Assembly: GCF_001427635.1 (NCBI RefSeq)
Contig: NZ_LMHA01000001.1
Span: forward strand, 124,852 to 188,851
Length of the DNA: 64,000 nucleotides
Direction: 5' to 3'
Origin: Pseudoxanthomonas sp. Root65
GTDB lineage: Bacteria > Pseudomonadota > Gammaproteobacteria > Xanthomonadales > Xanthomonadaceae
Each line of letters opens with the position of its first letter. Within the stretch, counting starts at the first letter, position 1. Made by a program: the position numbers and the translations under genes. The notes beneath the pieces were generated by a model that was not told where the DNA came from, made no database searches, and was given only the letters and a program-made list of their open reading frames with translations. Shown here piece after piece: positions 43,303-52,652 of the stretch.

Positions 43303-44169
43303 ATGAGCGAGCCGATGACCGATCTGCCCCACGTATTCGACGCCACCACCGACACCTTCGAGGCCGAGGTCCTGCGCAAGTCGCTGGAAGTGCCGGTGCT
43401 GGTCGACTTCTGGGCGACCTGGTGCGGGCCCTGCAAGACGCTGGGGCCGATCCTCGAGAAGCTGGCCGGCGAGTACAACGGCGCCTTCCTGCTGGCCAAG
43501 GTCGACGTCGACAAGGAGCAGCAGATCGCCGCGGCCTTCCAGATCCGCTCGGTGCCCACCGTGTTCCTGGTCAAGGACGGACAGCTGGTGGACGGCTTTC
43601 CCGGCGCGCTGCCGGAAGGCCAGCTGCGCGAATTCCTGGCGTCGCACGGCGTGCAACCGGCGGAAGCCGCCGCCGAGGCCGTCGAAGCCGCACCGCTCGA
43701 TCCGACCGCGCAGGTGGCCGCGCTGCGCGAGGCCGTGGCCGCCGAGCCGGACAAGGACGAGCTCAAGCTCGACCTGGTGCTCGCGCTGCTGAAGACCGGC
43801 GAAGCGCCCGAATCCGAGCGCCTGCTCGACGCCCTGCCCGCCTACCTCGCCACCGACGACCGTGCCGTCAAGGCACGCGCTCGGTTGGGCTTTGCGTCGG
43901 CGCTCAAGGACGCCCCCTCGCCCGATGCACTGCGCGCGGCCGTGGCGGCGAATGCGGACGACCTGCGCGCGCGCCACCTGCTGGGCGTGCATGCCTTGAT
44001 CGCTGGCGACTCCGAAGCCGCGCTGGAGCAGTTCCTCGACATGCTCAAGCGCGACCGCGCCTTCGAGGATGGCCTGGCACGCAAGAGCCTGATCGACGCC
44101 TTCCGCGTGATCGAGGACGACGCGCTGGTGAGCCAGTACCGCAGGAAGATGTCCTCGCTGCTGTTCTAA
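43303..44169 (+). CDS. cnoX: CnoX-type thioredoxin-TPR co-chaperone
   Basis: CnoX (YbbN) holds oxidation-sensitive proteins and passes them to GroEL and DnaK. The 288-residue protein has a thioredoxin domain (10-110) with an intact WCGPC, followed by four TPR-like helix pairs (130-285). E. coli CnoX lacks this active-site CxxC form, so this one may also act as a disulfide oxidoreductase. Divergent from the XRE cassette. Confidence 0.88.
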   Translation: MSEPMTDLPHVFDATTDTFEAEVLRKSLEVPVLVDFWATWCGPCKTLGPILEKLAGEYNGAFLLAKVDVDKEQQIAAAFQIRSVPTVFLVKDGQLVDGFPGALPEGQLREFLASHGVQPAEAAAEAVEAAPLDPTAQVAALREAVAAEPDKDELKLDLVLALLKTGEAPESERLLDALPAYLATDDRAVKARARLGFASALKDAPSPDALRAAVAANADDLRARHLLGVHALIAGDSEAALEQFLDMLKRDRAFEDGLARKSLIDAFRVIEDDALVSQYRRKMSSLLF

Positions 44170-44218
44170 GCCGCGAATCCTTCCCCGTCACCCAGCACAA
44201 CGCACGAAACAGTCCTGC

Positions 44219-44680
44219 ATGAAACCTGGCACCCTGCGGCACATCTTCAATGTGTGGCCGCCCTTCCTGCTCAGCGGCATCCACGTCACCGAGATGGCCC
44301 ACGACTGGAGCTTCGCGCGCGTCGAACTGCGCATGCGCCCATGGAACCGCAACTACGTGGGCACCCATTTCGGTGGCAGCCTGTTCGCGATGACCGATCC
44401 GTTCTGGATGATCCTGGCCAAGGAGCGGCTGGGCCGCGATTACTACGTCTGGGACAAGGCGGCGGAGATCGAATTCGTCAAACCCGGCAAGGGCACGCTG
44501 CATGCCGAATTCCGGCTGGATGCATTCGTGCTGGACGAAATCCGCGCCGAAGCTGCCAACGGGCAGAAGTACCTGCGCTGGATGCCGGCCGACGTCTTCA
44601 ACGCGCAGAACGAAGTCGTCGCCCGCGTGCGCAAGCAGATCTATGTGCGGCTGAAGCCCGAGGCGCGTCGGGCGGGGTGA
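44219..44680 (+). CDS. DUF4442 hotdog-fold protein
   Basis: The 153-residue protein shows the hotdog thioesterase-like pattern: MRPWNRNYVGTHFGGSLFAMTDPFW (the GTHFGG loop and following helix) then WDKAAEIEFVKPGKGTLHAEF. The family is DUF4442; substrates are unknown. Its TGA ends one base before the stop of the opposing gene begins, leaving no room for a terminator. Confidence 0.85.
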   Translation: MKPGTLRHIFNVWPPFLLSGIHVTEMAHDWSFARVELRMRPWNRNYVGTHFGGSLFAMTDPFWMILAKERLGRDYYVWDKAAEIEFVKPGKGTLHAEFRLDAFVLDEIRAEAANGQKYLRWMPADVFNAQNEVVARVRKQIYVRLKPEARRAG

Positions 44681-46021
44681 TCAGGGCGCCGGCGGGGCCG
44701 CGCTGCGGGGCGGCAGCGGCAGCGTGAAGGTCGGGATCTGCGCATCGTGGAACAGGTCGATCTCGAGACCGTCCCCATCGGCAGTGACACGGATCGCGCG
44801 GCCTTCGCGGTGCAGCTGCTGCCACGCGGCGATGCGCTGTTCGACAGGGCGCGCATCATCGCCCGCCTCCCGCAACCAGCGCCACGCTGCCACCAGCCGC
44901 AGCCGCGCCTCCGCATCCTGGAAGCGCTCCGCACAGCCCGCCAGCGCGGGCGCGGCGATGTTGTCGAGAATGCAACCGGTCGCGTTCGCGAGGCAGGAGA
45001 ATGTCCACCCCCCGGACAGCGGCGCATGCCGGCTCAGCGGCGTATCCGCGCGGATGAGCGCATCGGCTTCCGCGCCGCAGAACCAGGCGTGGCGCCGCGC
45101 ACCGCGTGCGATCGTCTTGCGCTGGTCGAGGAACAGATCCGCGACGACTTTGCGGTGCCACGACTCAGCACCGGCAACGTTCAGCGCGCGGAATCCGTCG
45201 GCGATGTATCGCGCCTCGCCTGTCATGGTCGTGCAGATCCCGGCGACCATGCCGCCATCGGGCTCGAAGATCCCCGTGCACGCGTCAGGCAGGGGATGGT
45301 CGCCGGGCAGTTCGGCCAGCATGTCGACGAACAGCGCGCCCGAGGCGTCCATCAACACCGCTCCCATCACGCCACCCACCAGCATGTCGCCGCTGCCCAC
45401 CAGCTTGCGCGCGATCGAGCCCATCCGGCAGACGCCGCGCAGCCCCGCTTCACGATCGCCACGCGCGAACGTGTACGCATGCGCGACCAGACCCTGCATC
45501 AGCGGACGATAGGACGGCATCGGCATGTCCGGCCGCGCGGGAAACGGGCTTCGGAAATGATCGTAGTCGTCGAGCGCGGCGATGCGCGCGGTGATCGCGG
45601 CGCGGGACGCCATCAGCGGCGTCAGTTCCTGCAGCCTGGCCCGAACCTGGGCCAGGCAATGCGGCTGACCGGCCTTGCAGAGCGTCTTGTCATCGCGTGT
45701 GTCATCCACGCGCGGATACGTCGTCAGCGGAGACGTGTGGACCGGTGCTGCGCCTTCCCCGGACCAGAGCGGCAACGCCTGGAGCCGCACGGTTTCCTCC
45801 TTCAGCAGGCGCTCCGCATCGGCGACGGGAATATCGAACGGCAGCGACCACAGTGCGGCGAATCCATTCGTGCCCGCCAGGGGCCGGGGAGCGTCCAGCC
45901 ATGCCAGCGCCTTTTCGTCTTCCGTCGGCATCGGTATCCACCGGCTGACGCAGTACGCCGCGACGACCAGCACCACCGTGCCGAAGACGACCAGTCCGGA
46001 CCACTTGAAGAACCCCTGCAT
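44681..46021 (-). CDS. Membrane-anchored protein of unknown function
   Basis: The 446-residue protein has one N-terminal membrane helix (9-29) and a soluble, probably periplasmic body. Cysteines in conserved-looking pairs (CKAGQPHC near 115-122) suggest disulfides. I do not recognise a family. GGGGGAA precedes the ATG. A TATATA box about 35 bases upstream (minus strand) may be its -10. It diverges from the DUF502 gene. Confidence 0.75.
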   Translation of the reverse strand: MQGFFKWSGLVVFGTVVLVVAAYCVSRWIPMPTEDEKALAWLDAPRPLAGTNGFAALWSLPFDIPVADAERLLKEETVRLQALPLWSGEGAAPVHTSPLTTYPRVDDTRDDKTLCKAGQPHCLAQVRARLQELTPLMASRAAITARIAALDDYDHFRSPFPARPDMPMPSYRPLMQGLVAHAYTFARGDREAGLRGVCRMGSIARKLVGSGDMLVGGVMGAVLMDASGALFVDMLAELPGDHPLPDACTGIFEPDGGMVAGICTTMTGEARYIADGFRALNVAGAESWHRKVVADLFLDQRKTIARGARRHAWFCGAEADALIRADTPLSRHAPLSGGWTFSCLANATGCILDNIAAPALAGCAERFQDAEARLRLVAAWRWLREAGDDARPVEQRIAAWQQLHREGRAIRVTADGDGLEIDLFHDAQIPTFTLPLPPRSAAPPAP

Positions 46022-46081
46022 TCCATTCCCCCTGCCACAACGTCCTGTACGCGACTATATAGCCGACACACCGCGTCGGCC

Positions 46082-46093
46082 TACAATGACGCC
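46082..46093 (+). promoter_or_regulatory. -10 box directly before the DUF502 gene (possible leaderless start)
   Basis: TACAAT (46082-46087), a five-of-six match, then GACGCC, then ATG 46094. No Shine-Dalgarno. This is the best -10 of the five such cases in the window. Confidence 0.4.
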
Positions 46094-46765
46094 ATGCCCC
46101 CCGACCATCCCGCGCACCGCGTTTCGGTGCAGAAGCTCTTCATCACCGGCCTGCTGACCCTGTTGCCGATCTGGCTGACCTGGGTGGTCATCAAGTTCGT
46201 GTTCGTGCTGCTGTCCGGCATCAGCAAGCCGTGGGTGGAGCCGCTGTCGCACCAGATCGCCGCCAACTTCCCGCAGTCGCTGGGCTGGTTCAACGGGCTG
46301 TGGGTGCAGAACACCATCGCCATGGTCGCCACGCTGTTCGTCATCGTCGCGGTGGGCGCGATGACGCGGCGCGTGGTCGGCCAGCGGCTGCTGCACTGGT
46401 TCGAGGCGTTGATCGCGCGCGTGCCGCTGGCCAACGTCATCTACACCAGCGCGCGCAAGCTGCTGGACATGCTGGAGACCAAGCCCGGCAGCACGCAGCG
46501 CGTGGTGCTGATCGACTTCCCGCACCGGGACATGAAGTCGGTCGGCCTGGTGACGCGGGTGATCCGCGAGGAAGGCAGCGGCCGCGAGCTGGCGGCCGTC
46601 TACGTGCCCACCACGCCCAATCCCACCTCGGGCTATCTCGAAATCGTGCCGGTCGAACTGCTGACGCCGACCGACTGGACCGTGGACCAGGCGATGAGCT
46701 TCATCATTTCCGGCGGCGCGGTCGCGCCCGAGACCATGCCCTTCACCCGCGCCGGAGACCGCTGA
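46094..46765 (+). CDS. DUF502 family membrane protein
   Basis: The 223-residue protein has two membrane helices (14-40 and 72-95) and a C-terminal domain with the DUF502 features LIARVPLANVIYTSARKLLDML, VVLIDFPHRD and YVPTTPNPTSGYLEIVP. The family is widespread but uncharacterised. A large open frame runs upstream in the same phase from 44747 but is antisense to the neighbouring gene. It is followed after 3 bases by the queuosine transporter. Confidence 0.88.
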   Translation: MPPDHPAHRVSVQKLFITGLLTLLPIWLTWVVIKFVFVLLSGISKPWVEPLSHQIAANFPQSLGWFNGLWVQNTIAMVATLFVIVAVGAMTRRVVGQRLLHWFEALIARVPLANVIYTSARKLLDMLETKPGSTQRVVLIDFPHRDMKSVGLVTRVIREEGSGRELAAVYVPTTPNPTSGYLEIVPVELLTPTDWTVDQAMSFIISGGAVAPETMPFTRAGDR

Positions 46766-46768
46766 GCC

Positions 46769-47545
46769 ATGCACGCGCCGCGCACCCTGGATGACCGCGC
46801 GGTGCGGCTTTTCATCGTGCTGGCGGCGGTGTTCTGCGCCAATGCGGTGCTGGCCGAGTTCATCGGCGTCAAGATCTTCGCGCTGGAAGACACGCTGGGC
46901 ATCGCGCCGCTGGAGTGGAACCTGTTCGGCCAGACCGGCTCGCTCAGCTTTACCGCCGGCACGCTGTTGTGGCCGTTCGTGTTCGTGCTGACCGACACCA
47001 TCAACGAGTTCTTCGGCAAGCGCGGCGTGCGCTTCATCTCGTGGCTGGCGGTAGCGCTGATCGTCTACGGCTTCCTGTTCGCCTTCGCCGCCATCGCGCT
47101 GGCACCGGCCGGCTGGTGGGTGGAGGCGGCGCAGGCGCAGGGCGTGCCGGACTACCAGAAGGCCTTCGCGGCGATCTTCGGCCAGGGCATGTGGACCATC
47201 GCCGGGTCGGTGGTGGCCTTCCTCGCCGGCCAGCTGATCGACGTCTCGGTGTTCCACCGCATCCGCAACGCCACCGGCGAGCGCTGGGTGTGGCTGCGCG
47301 CGACCGGCTCGACCGCGATCTCGCAGCTGGTGGACAGCTTCGTGGTGATCTACATCGCCTTCGTGCTGGGGCCGCAGAAGTGGCCGACCTCGCTGTTCCT
47401 GGCGGTCAGCACGGTCAACTACGCCTACAAGATGCTGGCGGCGATCGCGCTGATCCCGATGCTGTACCTGATGCGGCACGCCATCCGCCACTATCTGGGC
47501 CACGAACGCGAGCACCAGCTGCGCGCCGAAGCCGCCCTCGACTGA
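46769..47545 (+). CDS. Queuosine precursor transporter (YhhQ type)
   Basis: YhhQ proteins import preQ0/preQ1 for queuosine tRNA modification. The 258 residues hold about six membrane helices. Family marks are ANAVLAEFIGVKIF, PFVFVLTDTINEFFGKRGVRF and GSTAISQLVDSFVVIYIAF. Likely co-transcribed with the DUF502 gene (3-base gap). Confidence 0.9.
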   Translation: MHAPRTLDDRAVRLFIVLAAVFCANAVLAEFIGVKIFALEDTLGIAPLEWNLFGQTGSLSFTAGTLLWPFVFVLTDTINEFFGKRGVRFISWLAVALIVYGFLFAFAAIALAPAGWWVEAAQAQGVPDYQKAFAAIFGQGMWTIAGSVVAFLAGQLIDVSVFHRIRNATGERWVWLRATGSTAISQLVDSFVVIYIAFVLGPQKWPTSLFLAVSTVNYAYKMLAAIALIPMLYLMRHAIRHYLGHEREHQLRAEAALD

Positions 47546-47687
47546 ACCAGCGCGCCGAGCGCGATGACACGGCGAGCACGGAATGTGGCCGGCGCATCCG
47601 TCATCGGCGCCCGTAAGCACGCCTACGGCTCAGTGTGAGGTGACGGAAAAGGCGCCTGGAACCGGCCAGCACGATCCCATGCAAGCT

Positions 47688-47693
47688 TATAAT
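47688..47693 (+). promoter_or_regulatory. Candidate -10 for the LysM-FecR gene
   Basis: A perfect TATAAT (in AGCTTATAATTGTG) lies 46 bases before ATG 47740. The -35 region is weak (GCCAGC). Confidence 0.4.
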
Positions 47694-47739
47694 TGTGACC
47701 GGTGCAACATTTCGAACCGGCATGGGGCAGGGGCAGGCG

Positions 47740-49392
47740 ATGCGGAAAGGGACTCGACGCAAGGGATGGCCGCTCTGGGGGCTGGTGATGCTGTGGCTGG
47801 TCTCTTGGTCAGTCCAGGCACAGGAGTGGGTCTACCGCGTCCGGCCCGGCGACACCCTGTGGGACGTGACCGGCGCGTACCTCAAGCCCTCGATCCCGTG
47901 GCAGCGACTGCAGGAACACAACCGTATCGCCAACCCGTACCAGCTCCCGCCCGGCAGCACGCTGCGGATCCCGCTGCAGTGGCTGGACCGCCAGCCCGCG
48001 AAAGCGCGGGTGATCGCGCTGGAAGGCGAAGCCGTTGCGCGCACACCGGCCGGGCAGGAGTCGTCGGTGACCAGCGGCATGTCGCTGGGCAGTGGCGCGA
48101 GCCTGAAGACATCGCCCGACGCCTCGCTCAGCCTGCAGTTCGCCGACGGCTCGCGCCTGCAACTGCTGGGCGACAGCGAATTGCTGCTCGATCGGCTGAC
48201 CCGCTTCGGGCGCTCCGGCATGGCCGATACCCGGCTGCGCCTGCAGCGTGGCAGGATCGGCAACGACGTGCGCCGCCTGCGCGGTCCGGCGGCGAACTTC
48301 ATCGTCGAAACCCCGACCGCCTCCTCGGCCGTGCGTGGCACCACGTTCCGCGTGGAAGCGGGCGAAGCCTATTCGCAGACGGAGGTGCTGGAAGGGCGCG
48401 TGTCGGTGAATGCGCCCCGCCAGCGCGGCGCGCTGCTGCGTCCCGGGTTCGGCGCGGTGGTCGCGGCCGGCCAGGCCGCGGTGTCGCCGCTGCCGCTGCT
48501 GCCGGCGCCCGACCTGTCGCGCATTCCGCCCATGTCGCAGAGCGCCCGCCCCACCTTGGCCTGGCCCGCCGTCGAAGGTGCACGCCAGTACCGCATCCAG
48601 GTTAGCGCGCAGCGCACGTTCGACAGTCTGCGGGTCGACGCGGAAAGCGATGCGCCCCGTCATACGTTGCCGGCACTGGAGGCCGGGACGTACTTCGTCC
48701 GCGTCCGTGCGATCGCCGCCAATGGACTGGAGGGCCGTGATGCCGTCATTGAACTGCGCATCGACGATCAGCCGGCGCCGCCGTATTCGATCGCGCCTGC
48801 CGCCGGCAGCGTCGTCCGCACGCCGGAACTGGCACTGAGCTGGACGCAGGCGCCGGGCGCCGCGGCCTACCAGTACGAGGTCGCCGCCACCGCCGATGCG
48901 ACCCAGCCCGTGGCCGGTGCCCGCGTCGAAGGCGAAACCACCGCACGCCTGCCTGCACCACTGCCGCCCGGCGATTACGTCTGGCGCATCCGCAGTGTGG
49001 ACGCCGCCGGCAAGACCGGCCCCTACGGCGACGGCGTGCCGTTCACCTTGCGGCCGCTCGCGGAGGTCACCGAGATCGACGGTTTGGCCGCCGCCGCCGG
49101 CAACACCCGCGAGGTGACGTTCCGCTGGCCGGCGGGCCAGCCGGGCCAGCGCTACCGGTTCCAGATGTCGCGCACGCCGGATTTCGGCGCGCCGCACGTC
49201 GACGAGATCGTCGACCGTGCCGAGATCACCCTGCCCCGCCTGCGTTCGGGCACCTGGTACCTGCGCGCCCAGACCATCGACGTGGATGGCTTCGAGGGGC
49301 CGTTCCCGGCACCACAGACCGTCGAAGTGCCGTGCCGCTGGTGCAAGGTTGGCGCCGGAGCGGGCGCATTGCTCATAATGCTGGCCCTGTGA
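47740..49392 (+). CDS. Exported LysM-FecR protein with fibronectin-like repeats
   Basis: The 550-residue protein has a signal peptide (1-27, ending VQAQ). A LysM domain (28-78: YRVRPGDTLWDVTGAYL) should bind peptidoglycan or related glycans. A FecR-type domain follows (about 88-225: IALEGEAVARTPAG, FADGSRLQLLGDSEL, TPTASSAVRGTTFRV). Then come three beta-rich repeats of about 95 residues (FN3-like, each with an ARxYR/AYQYEV and G-Y-RVR pattern) and a short hydrophobic C-terminus. Its stop overlaps the GTG of the diguanylate cyclase gene (GTGA), so the two are coupled. ATG 47740 directly precedes the signal peptide. Confidence 0.85.
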   Translation: MRKGTRRKGWPLWGLVMLWLVSWSVQAQEWVYRVRPGDTLWDVTGAYLKPSIPWQRLQEHNRIANPYQLPPGSTLRIPLQWLDRQPAKARVIALEGEAVARTPAGQESSVTSGMSLGSGASLKTSPDASLSLQFADGSRLQLLGDSELLLDRLTRFGRSGMADTRLRLQRGRIGNDVRRLRGPAANFIVETPTASSAVRGTTFRVEAGEAYSQTEVLEGRVSVNAPRQRGALLRPGFGAVVAAGQAAVSPLPLLPAPDLSRIPPMSQSARPTLAWPAVEGARQYRIQVSAQRTFDSLRVDAESDAPRHTLPALEAGTYFVRVRAIAANGLEGRDAVIELRIDDQPAPPYSIAPAAGSVVRTPELALSWTQAPGAAAYQYEVAATADATQPVAGARVEGETTARLPAPLPPGDYVWRIRSVDAAGKTGPYGDGVPFTLRPLAEVTEIDGLAAAAGNTREVTFRWPAGQPGQRYRFQMSRTPDFGAPHVDEIVDRAEITLPRLRSGTWYLRAQTIDVDGFEGPFPAPQTVEVPCRWCKVGAGAGALLIMLAL

Positions 49393-51098
49393 ACCTCCCC
49401 TCGCCCACGCCCAAGTGGAAACCGCGCCTGCTCACGGCGGTGGGCGCGGCTGCGCTGGCGATCCTGGTGACCCTGTCCGGCGTGACCGCGCCGCTCGACG
49501 CGTGGGTCTACGACCGGCTGGTGCTCGGCGCCGCGCCGGACGCCGATCCGCGCATCGTGGTGGTCGACATCGACCAGAAGAGCCTGGCCGAACTGGGCCG
49601 CTGGCCCTGGTCGCGGCGCACGCATGCGCAACTGGTCGACCGCCTGCGGCTGACCGAGGTGAAGGGCATCGCCTTCAACGTGCTGCTGTCGGAGCCCGCG
49701 CTGTTCGATCCGGAAGGCGATGCGCTGCTGGCCCGCGCGATCAGCCGCAGCGGCCGGGTGGTCCTGCCGGTGCTGGCCGAGCCCGTGCAGCTCAACGGTT
49801 CGACCGTCGAGCTGATGCCGATCCCCGAATTCGCCGCGTCCGCCGCCTCGCTGGGCCATGCCGAAATGGCACTGGACGACGATGGCGTGGCGCGCAGCGC
49901 CTACCTGCGCGCAGGGCTTGGCTCGCCGCACTGGCCCGCGCTGGCGCTGGCGCTGCTGCAGCTGGACCAGCCGCCGGGCAGCAACGGCGACCTGCCCGGA
50001 CGCCGGCGGGTGACCACCGGCCTGGAACCCGCTTCGCCCTATGACTGGGTGCGCGACTACGAAGTGCGGGTGCCGTTCACCTCGCCGCCGAACGCCTTCC
50101 GCCACGTCTCGTACACCGACGTCCTCAACCAGCGCATTCCGGCCACGCTGCTGCGCGGCAACTGGGTGGTGGTGGGGGTCAGCGCGACGGGCATGGGACC
50201 GCTGGCGCGCGCACCGGGACAGCCGCCGACCACCAGCATGAGCGGGACCGACTACCAGGCCAACCTGCTGAACATGCTGATCAAGCGCGCGGCGATCACA
50301 CCGGTGTCGGAAGGCTGGCAGGCCGTGCTGGCGGCGGTGCTTTCGGCACTGCCGCTGCTGCTGTCCCTGTTGCCCGTGCTGCGTCGCATCTGGCGCCCGA
50401 CCGTGCTGACGATGGCCGGCACGGTGGTGCTGTCCATGCTGATGCTGCGTTACGGCCATCTCTGGTTCTCGCCGGTGCCGGCGCTGCTGGTGCTGGCGCT
50501 GGGCGCGTCGCTGTGGGTCTACCGACTGCTGCGGCGCACGCAGCGGCAGGCGCAGTCGGATGCCCTGACCGGGCTGGCCAACCGCAGCCGCTTCGACCAC
50601 GCGCTGGACCAGGAGCTGCGCATCGCGCGCCGCAGCGGCCAGCCGCTGTCGCTGCTGGTGATGGACATCGACCACTTCAAACAGCTCAACGACACCCAGG
50701 GCCATGCCGCCGGCGATGCCGCGCTGAAGGCGCTGGGCCGCATCCTGCGCAGTCGCGCGCGCCGCCCGCGCGATCTGGTCGCCCGCCTCGGCGGCGACGA
50801 GTTCGCGGTCCTGCTGCCGGAAACATCCGCGCAGGCGGCTGCGACCATCGCCACCACCATCCACGTGGACCTCGCCCACCACGGCCGCAAGCCGCACGGC
50901 GCCACCGCCAGCACGCCGCCGCCGTTCACCGCCAGCGTCGGCATCCACACCTACCTGTCCGGCGACGAGGCGGGACCGGAGGACGTCTTCGACCGCGCCG
51001 ATGCCGCGCTGTACCGCGCCAAGCAGGCCGGCCGCAACCGCAGCTTCAGCCACACCGGCGAACACGAGGCGGTCGAGGTTTCTCCGCACCGGGTGTGA
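49389..51098 (+). CDS. CHASE2-sensor diguanylate cyclase
   Basis: The 569-residue inner-membrane protein starts at GTG 49389. One membrane helix (12-32), a periplasmic CHASE2 sensor (about 35-290: RIVVVDIDQKSLAELGRWPWSR), three more helices (295-375) and a cytoplasmic GGDEF domain follow. GGDEF is intact at 468-472, and an inhibitory I-site RPRD lies five residues before it, so it should make cyclic di-GMP with product inhibition. Coupling to the LysM-FecR gene suggests that protein feeds its sensor. Confidence 0.92.
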   Translation: MNLPSPTPKWKPRLLTAVGAAALAILVTLSGVTAPLDAWVYDRLVLGAAPDADPRIVVVDIDQKSLAELGRWPWSRRTHAQLVDRLRLTEVKGIAFNVLLSEPALFDPEGDALLARAISRSGRVVLPVLAEPVQLNGSTVELMPIPEFAASAASLGHAEMALDDDGVARSAYLRAGLGSPHWPALALALLQLDQPPGSNGDLPGRRRVTTGLEPASPYDWVRDYEVRVPFTSPPNAFRHVSYTDVLNQRIPATLLRGNWVVVGVSATGMGPLARAPGQPPTTSMSGTDYQANLLNMLIKRAAITPVSEGWQAVLAAVLSALPLLLSLLPVLRRIWRPTVLTMAGTVVLSMLMLRYGHLWFSPVPALLVLALGASLWVYRLLRRTQRQAQSDALTGLANRSRFDHALDQELRIARRSGQPLSLLVMDIDHFKQLNDTQGHAAGDAALKALGRILRSRARRPRDLVARLGGDEFAVLLPETSAQAAATIATTIHVDLAHHGRKPHGATASTPPPFTASVGIHTYLSGDEAGPEDVFDRADAALYRAKQAGRNRSFSHTGEHEAVEVSPHRV

Positions 51099-51119
51099 TG
51101 CGGCGGCGCGCGGCGCCTG

Positions 51120-52493
51120 CTACACGTCCAACATCATGCCCGGCCGCGCCAGTTCCACCGGCACGCCATGGCGCTCGCCGATCTCGCCCGCCAGCGCTTC
51201 GCGCGCCCGGTCCTCGCCGTGCGCCAGCACCAGCGGCGGCGACGGATGGAAATTGCCGTACCACGCCAGCAGGCCCTGCTGGTCGGTGTGCGCCGACAGG
51301 CCGCCCACGGTGTGCCGCTGCGCGTTGACGCGGTAGTCGCGACCGTGGATGCGCACCCACTGCGCGCCATCCACCAACCGCCGGCCCAGCGTGCCTTCGG
51401 CCTGGTAGCCGACGAACACGACATGCGCGTTGCGCCGCCCCAGGTTGTAGCGCAGGTGATGCTGGATGCGCCCGCCGTTGGCCATGCCGGAACCGGCGAT
51501 GATGATCGCGCCGTTCTCGATCTGGTTGATCGCCATCGACTGCTGCGTGGTCTCCGCCACGTGCAGGTTGGGCAGGCGGAACGGATTGGGCGACTGCGCC
51601 CACACGCGGCGCGCGTCCTCGTCGAACAGCCCATGGTGGCGCGCGTAGATGTTGACGACCTTGGCGGCCATCGGGCTGTCGAGGAAGATCCGCCAGCGCG
51701 ACAGCTTCCACGCCTCCCAGTGGCGCGCGAACCAGTACAGCAGTTCCTGCGTACGGCCGACCGCGAACGCCGGGATCAGCACGTTGCCGCGGTCGCGCCA
51801 CGCGTGATCGAAGATCTCGCCGAGTTCGCGGATGGTTTCTGGGCGGTCGCGATGGTTGCGGTCGCCGTAAGTGGATTCCATCAGCAGCAGGTCGGCCTGC
51901 TGCACCACCGCGGGATCGCGCAGGATGGGCGTGCCTTTCGGCCCCAGGTCGCCCGAGAACACCAGCTTGCGGCCGTCCGCCCACAGTTCGACGATGGCCG
52001 AGCCGAGGATGTGGCCGGCATCGCGCAGCGCGATGTCAACACCGGGCAGGATCGTCGTGCGCTCGTCGTACGGCATCGGGCGCACCTGCTTCATGGTGGC
52101 ATGCACGTCCTCGTCGCCGAACAGCGGCTGCACCTCGGGCGCGCCATGGCGGCGATGGCGGTTGGCGCGCTCGGCCTCGGCGTCGGACAGCGAGGCGGTG
52201 TCCAGCAGCATGATCGGCAGCAGCTCGGCGCTGGCGCCGTGGGTGTGGATGGGGCCGTGGAAGCCGCGCTTGACCAGCAGCGGCAGCCGGCCGATGTGGT
52301 CGATGTGGGCATGGCTCAGCACCACCGCATCGAGCGTGGTGGGGTCGAACGGGAACGGCTCGGCGTTGCGCGCCTCGGCGTCGCGGCCGCCCTGGATCAG
52401 CCCGCAGTCCAGCAGGATCCGCTTGCCAGCGGCCTCGACCAGGTGCATCGAACCGGTGACCTCGCCTGCCGCGCCATGGAAATGCACCTGCAT
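51120..52493 (-). CDS. Metallo-beta-lactamase fold, beta-CASP nuclease-like protein
   Basis: The 457-residue cytoplasmic protein has the MBL metal motif HAHIDH (61-66), DAGHILGSAIVE, the acidic FSGDLG, and the beta-CASP and C-terminal motifs ESTYGDR, GSGMANGGRIQHHL and LSAHTDQQGL. Relatives (YsH1/CPSF73-like) cut RNA. AAGGAGGT just upstream is a strong Shine-Dalgarno and sets ATG 52493 within a much longer frame that is antisense to the next gene. Confidence 0.9.
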   Translation of the reverse strand: MQVHFHGAAGEVTGSMHLVEAAGKRILLDCGLIQGGRDAEARNAEPFPFDPTTLDAVVLSHAHIDHIGRLPLLVKRGFHGPIHTHGASAELLPIMLLDTASLSDAEAERANRHRRHGAPEVQPLFGDEDVHATMKQVRPMPYDERTTILPGVDIALRDAGHILGSAIVELWADGRKLVFSGDLGPKGTPILRDPAVVQQADLLLMESTYGDRNHRDRPETIRELGEIFDHAWRDRGNVLIPAFAVGRTQELLYWFARHWEAWKLSRWRIFLDSPMAAKVVNIYARHHGLFDEDARRVWAQSPNPFRLPNLHVAETTQQSMAINQIENGAIIIAGSGMANGGRIQHHLRYNLGRRNAHVVFVGYQAEGTLGRRLVDGAQWVRIHGRDYRVNAQRHTVGGLSAHTDQQGLLAWYGNFHPSPPLVLAHGEDRAREALAGEIGERHGVPVELARPGMMLDV

Positions 52494-52652
52494 GGGAACC
52501 TCCTTGCCTGGACGCCCAGTATGGCCGCTGGCGCCCCCGCAGGCATGACCTTCGACACACCTGCCCCTGCGGGGACAGGCGTAGAGTCCCCGCCACGCCC
52601 CCGCCCAGGGGGTTCCTTTTTTCCAATGCCCTCTGCGGGGCAGGAGTAGATC

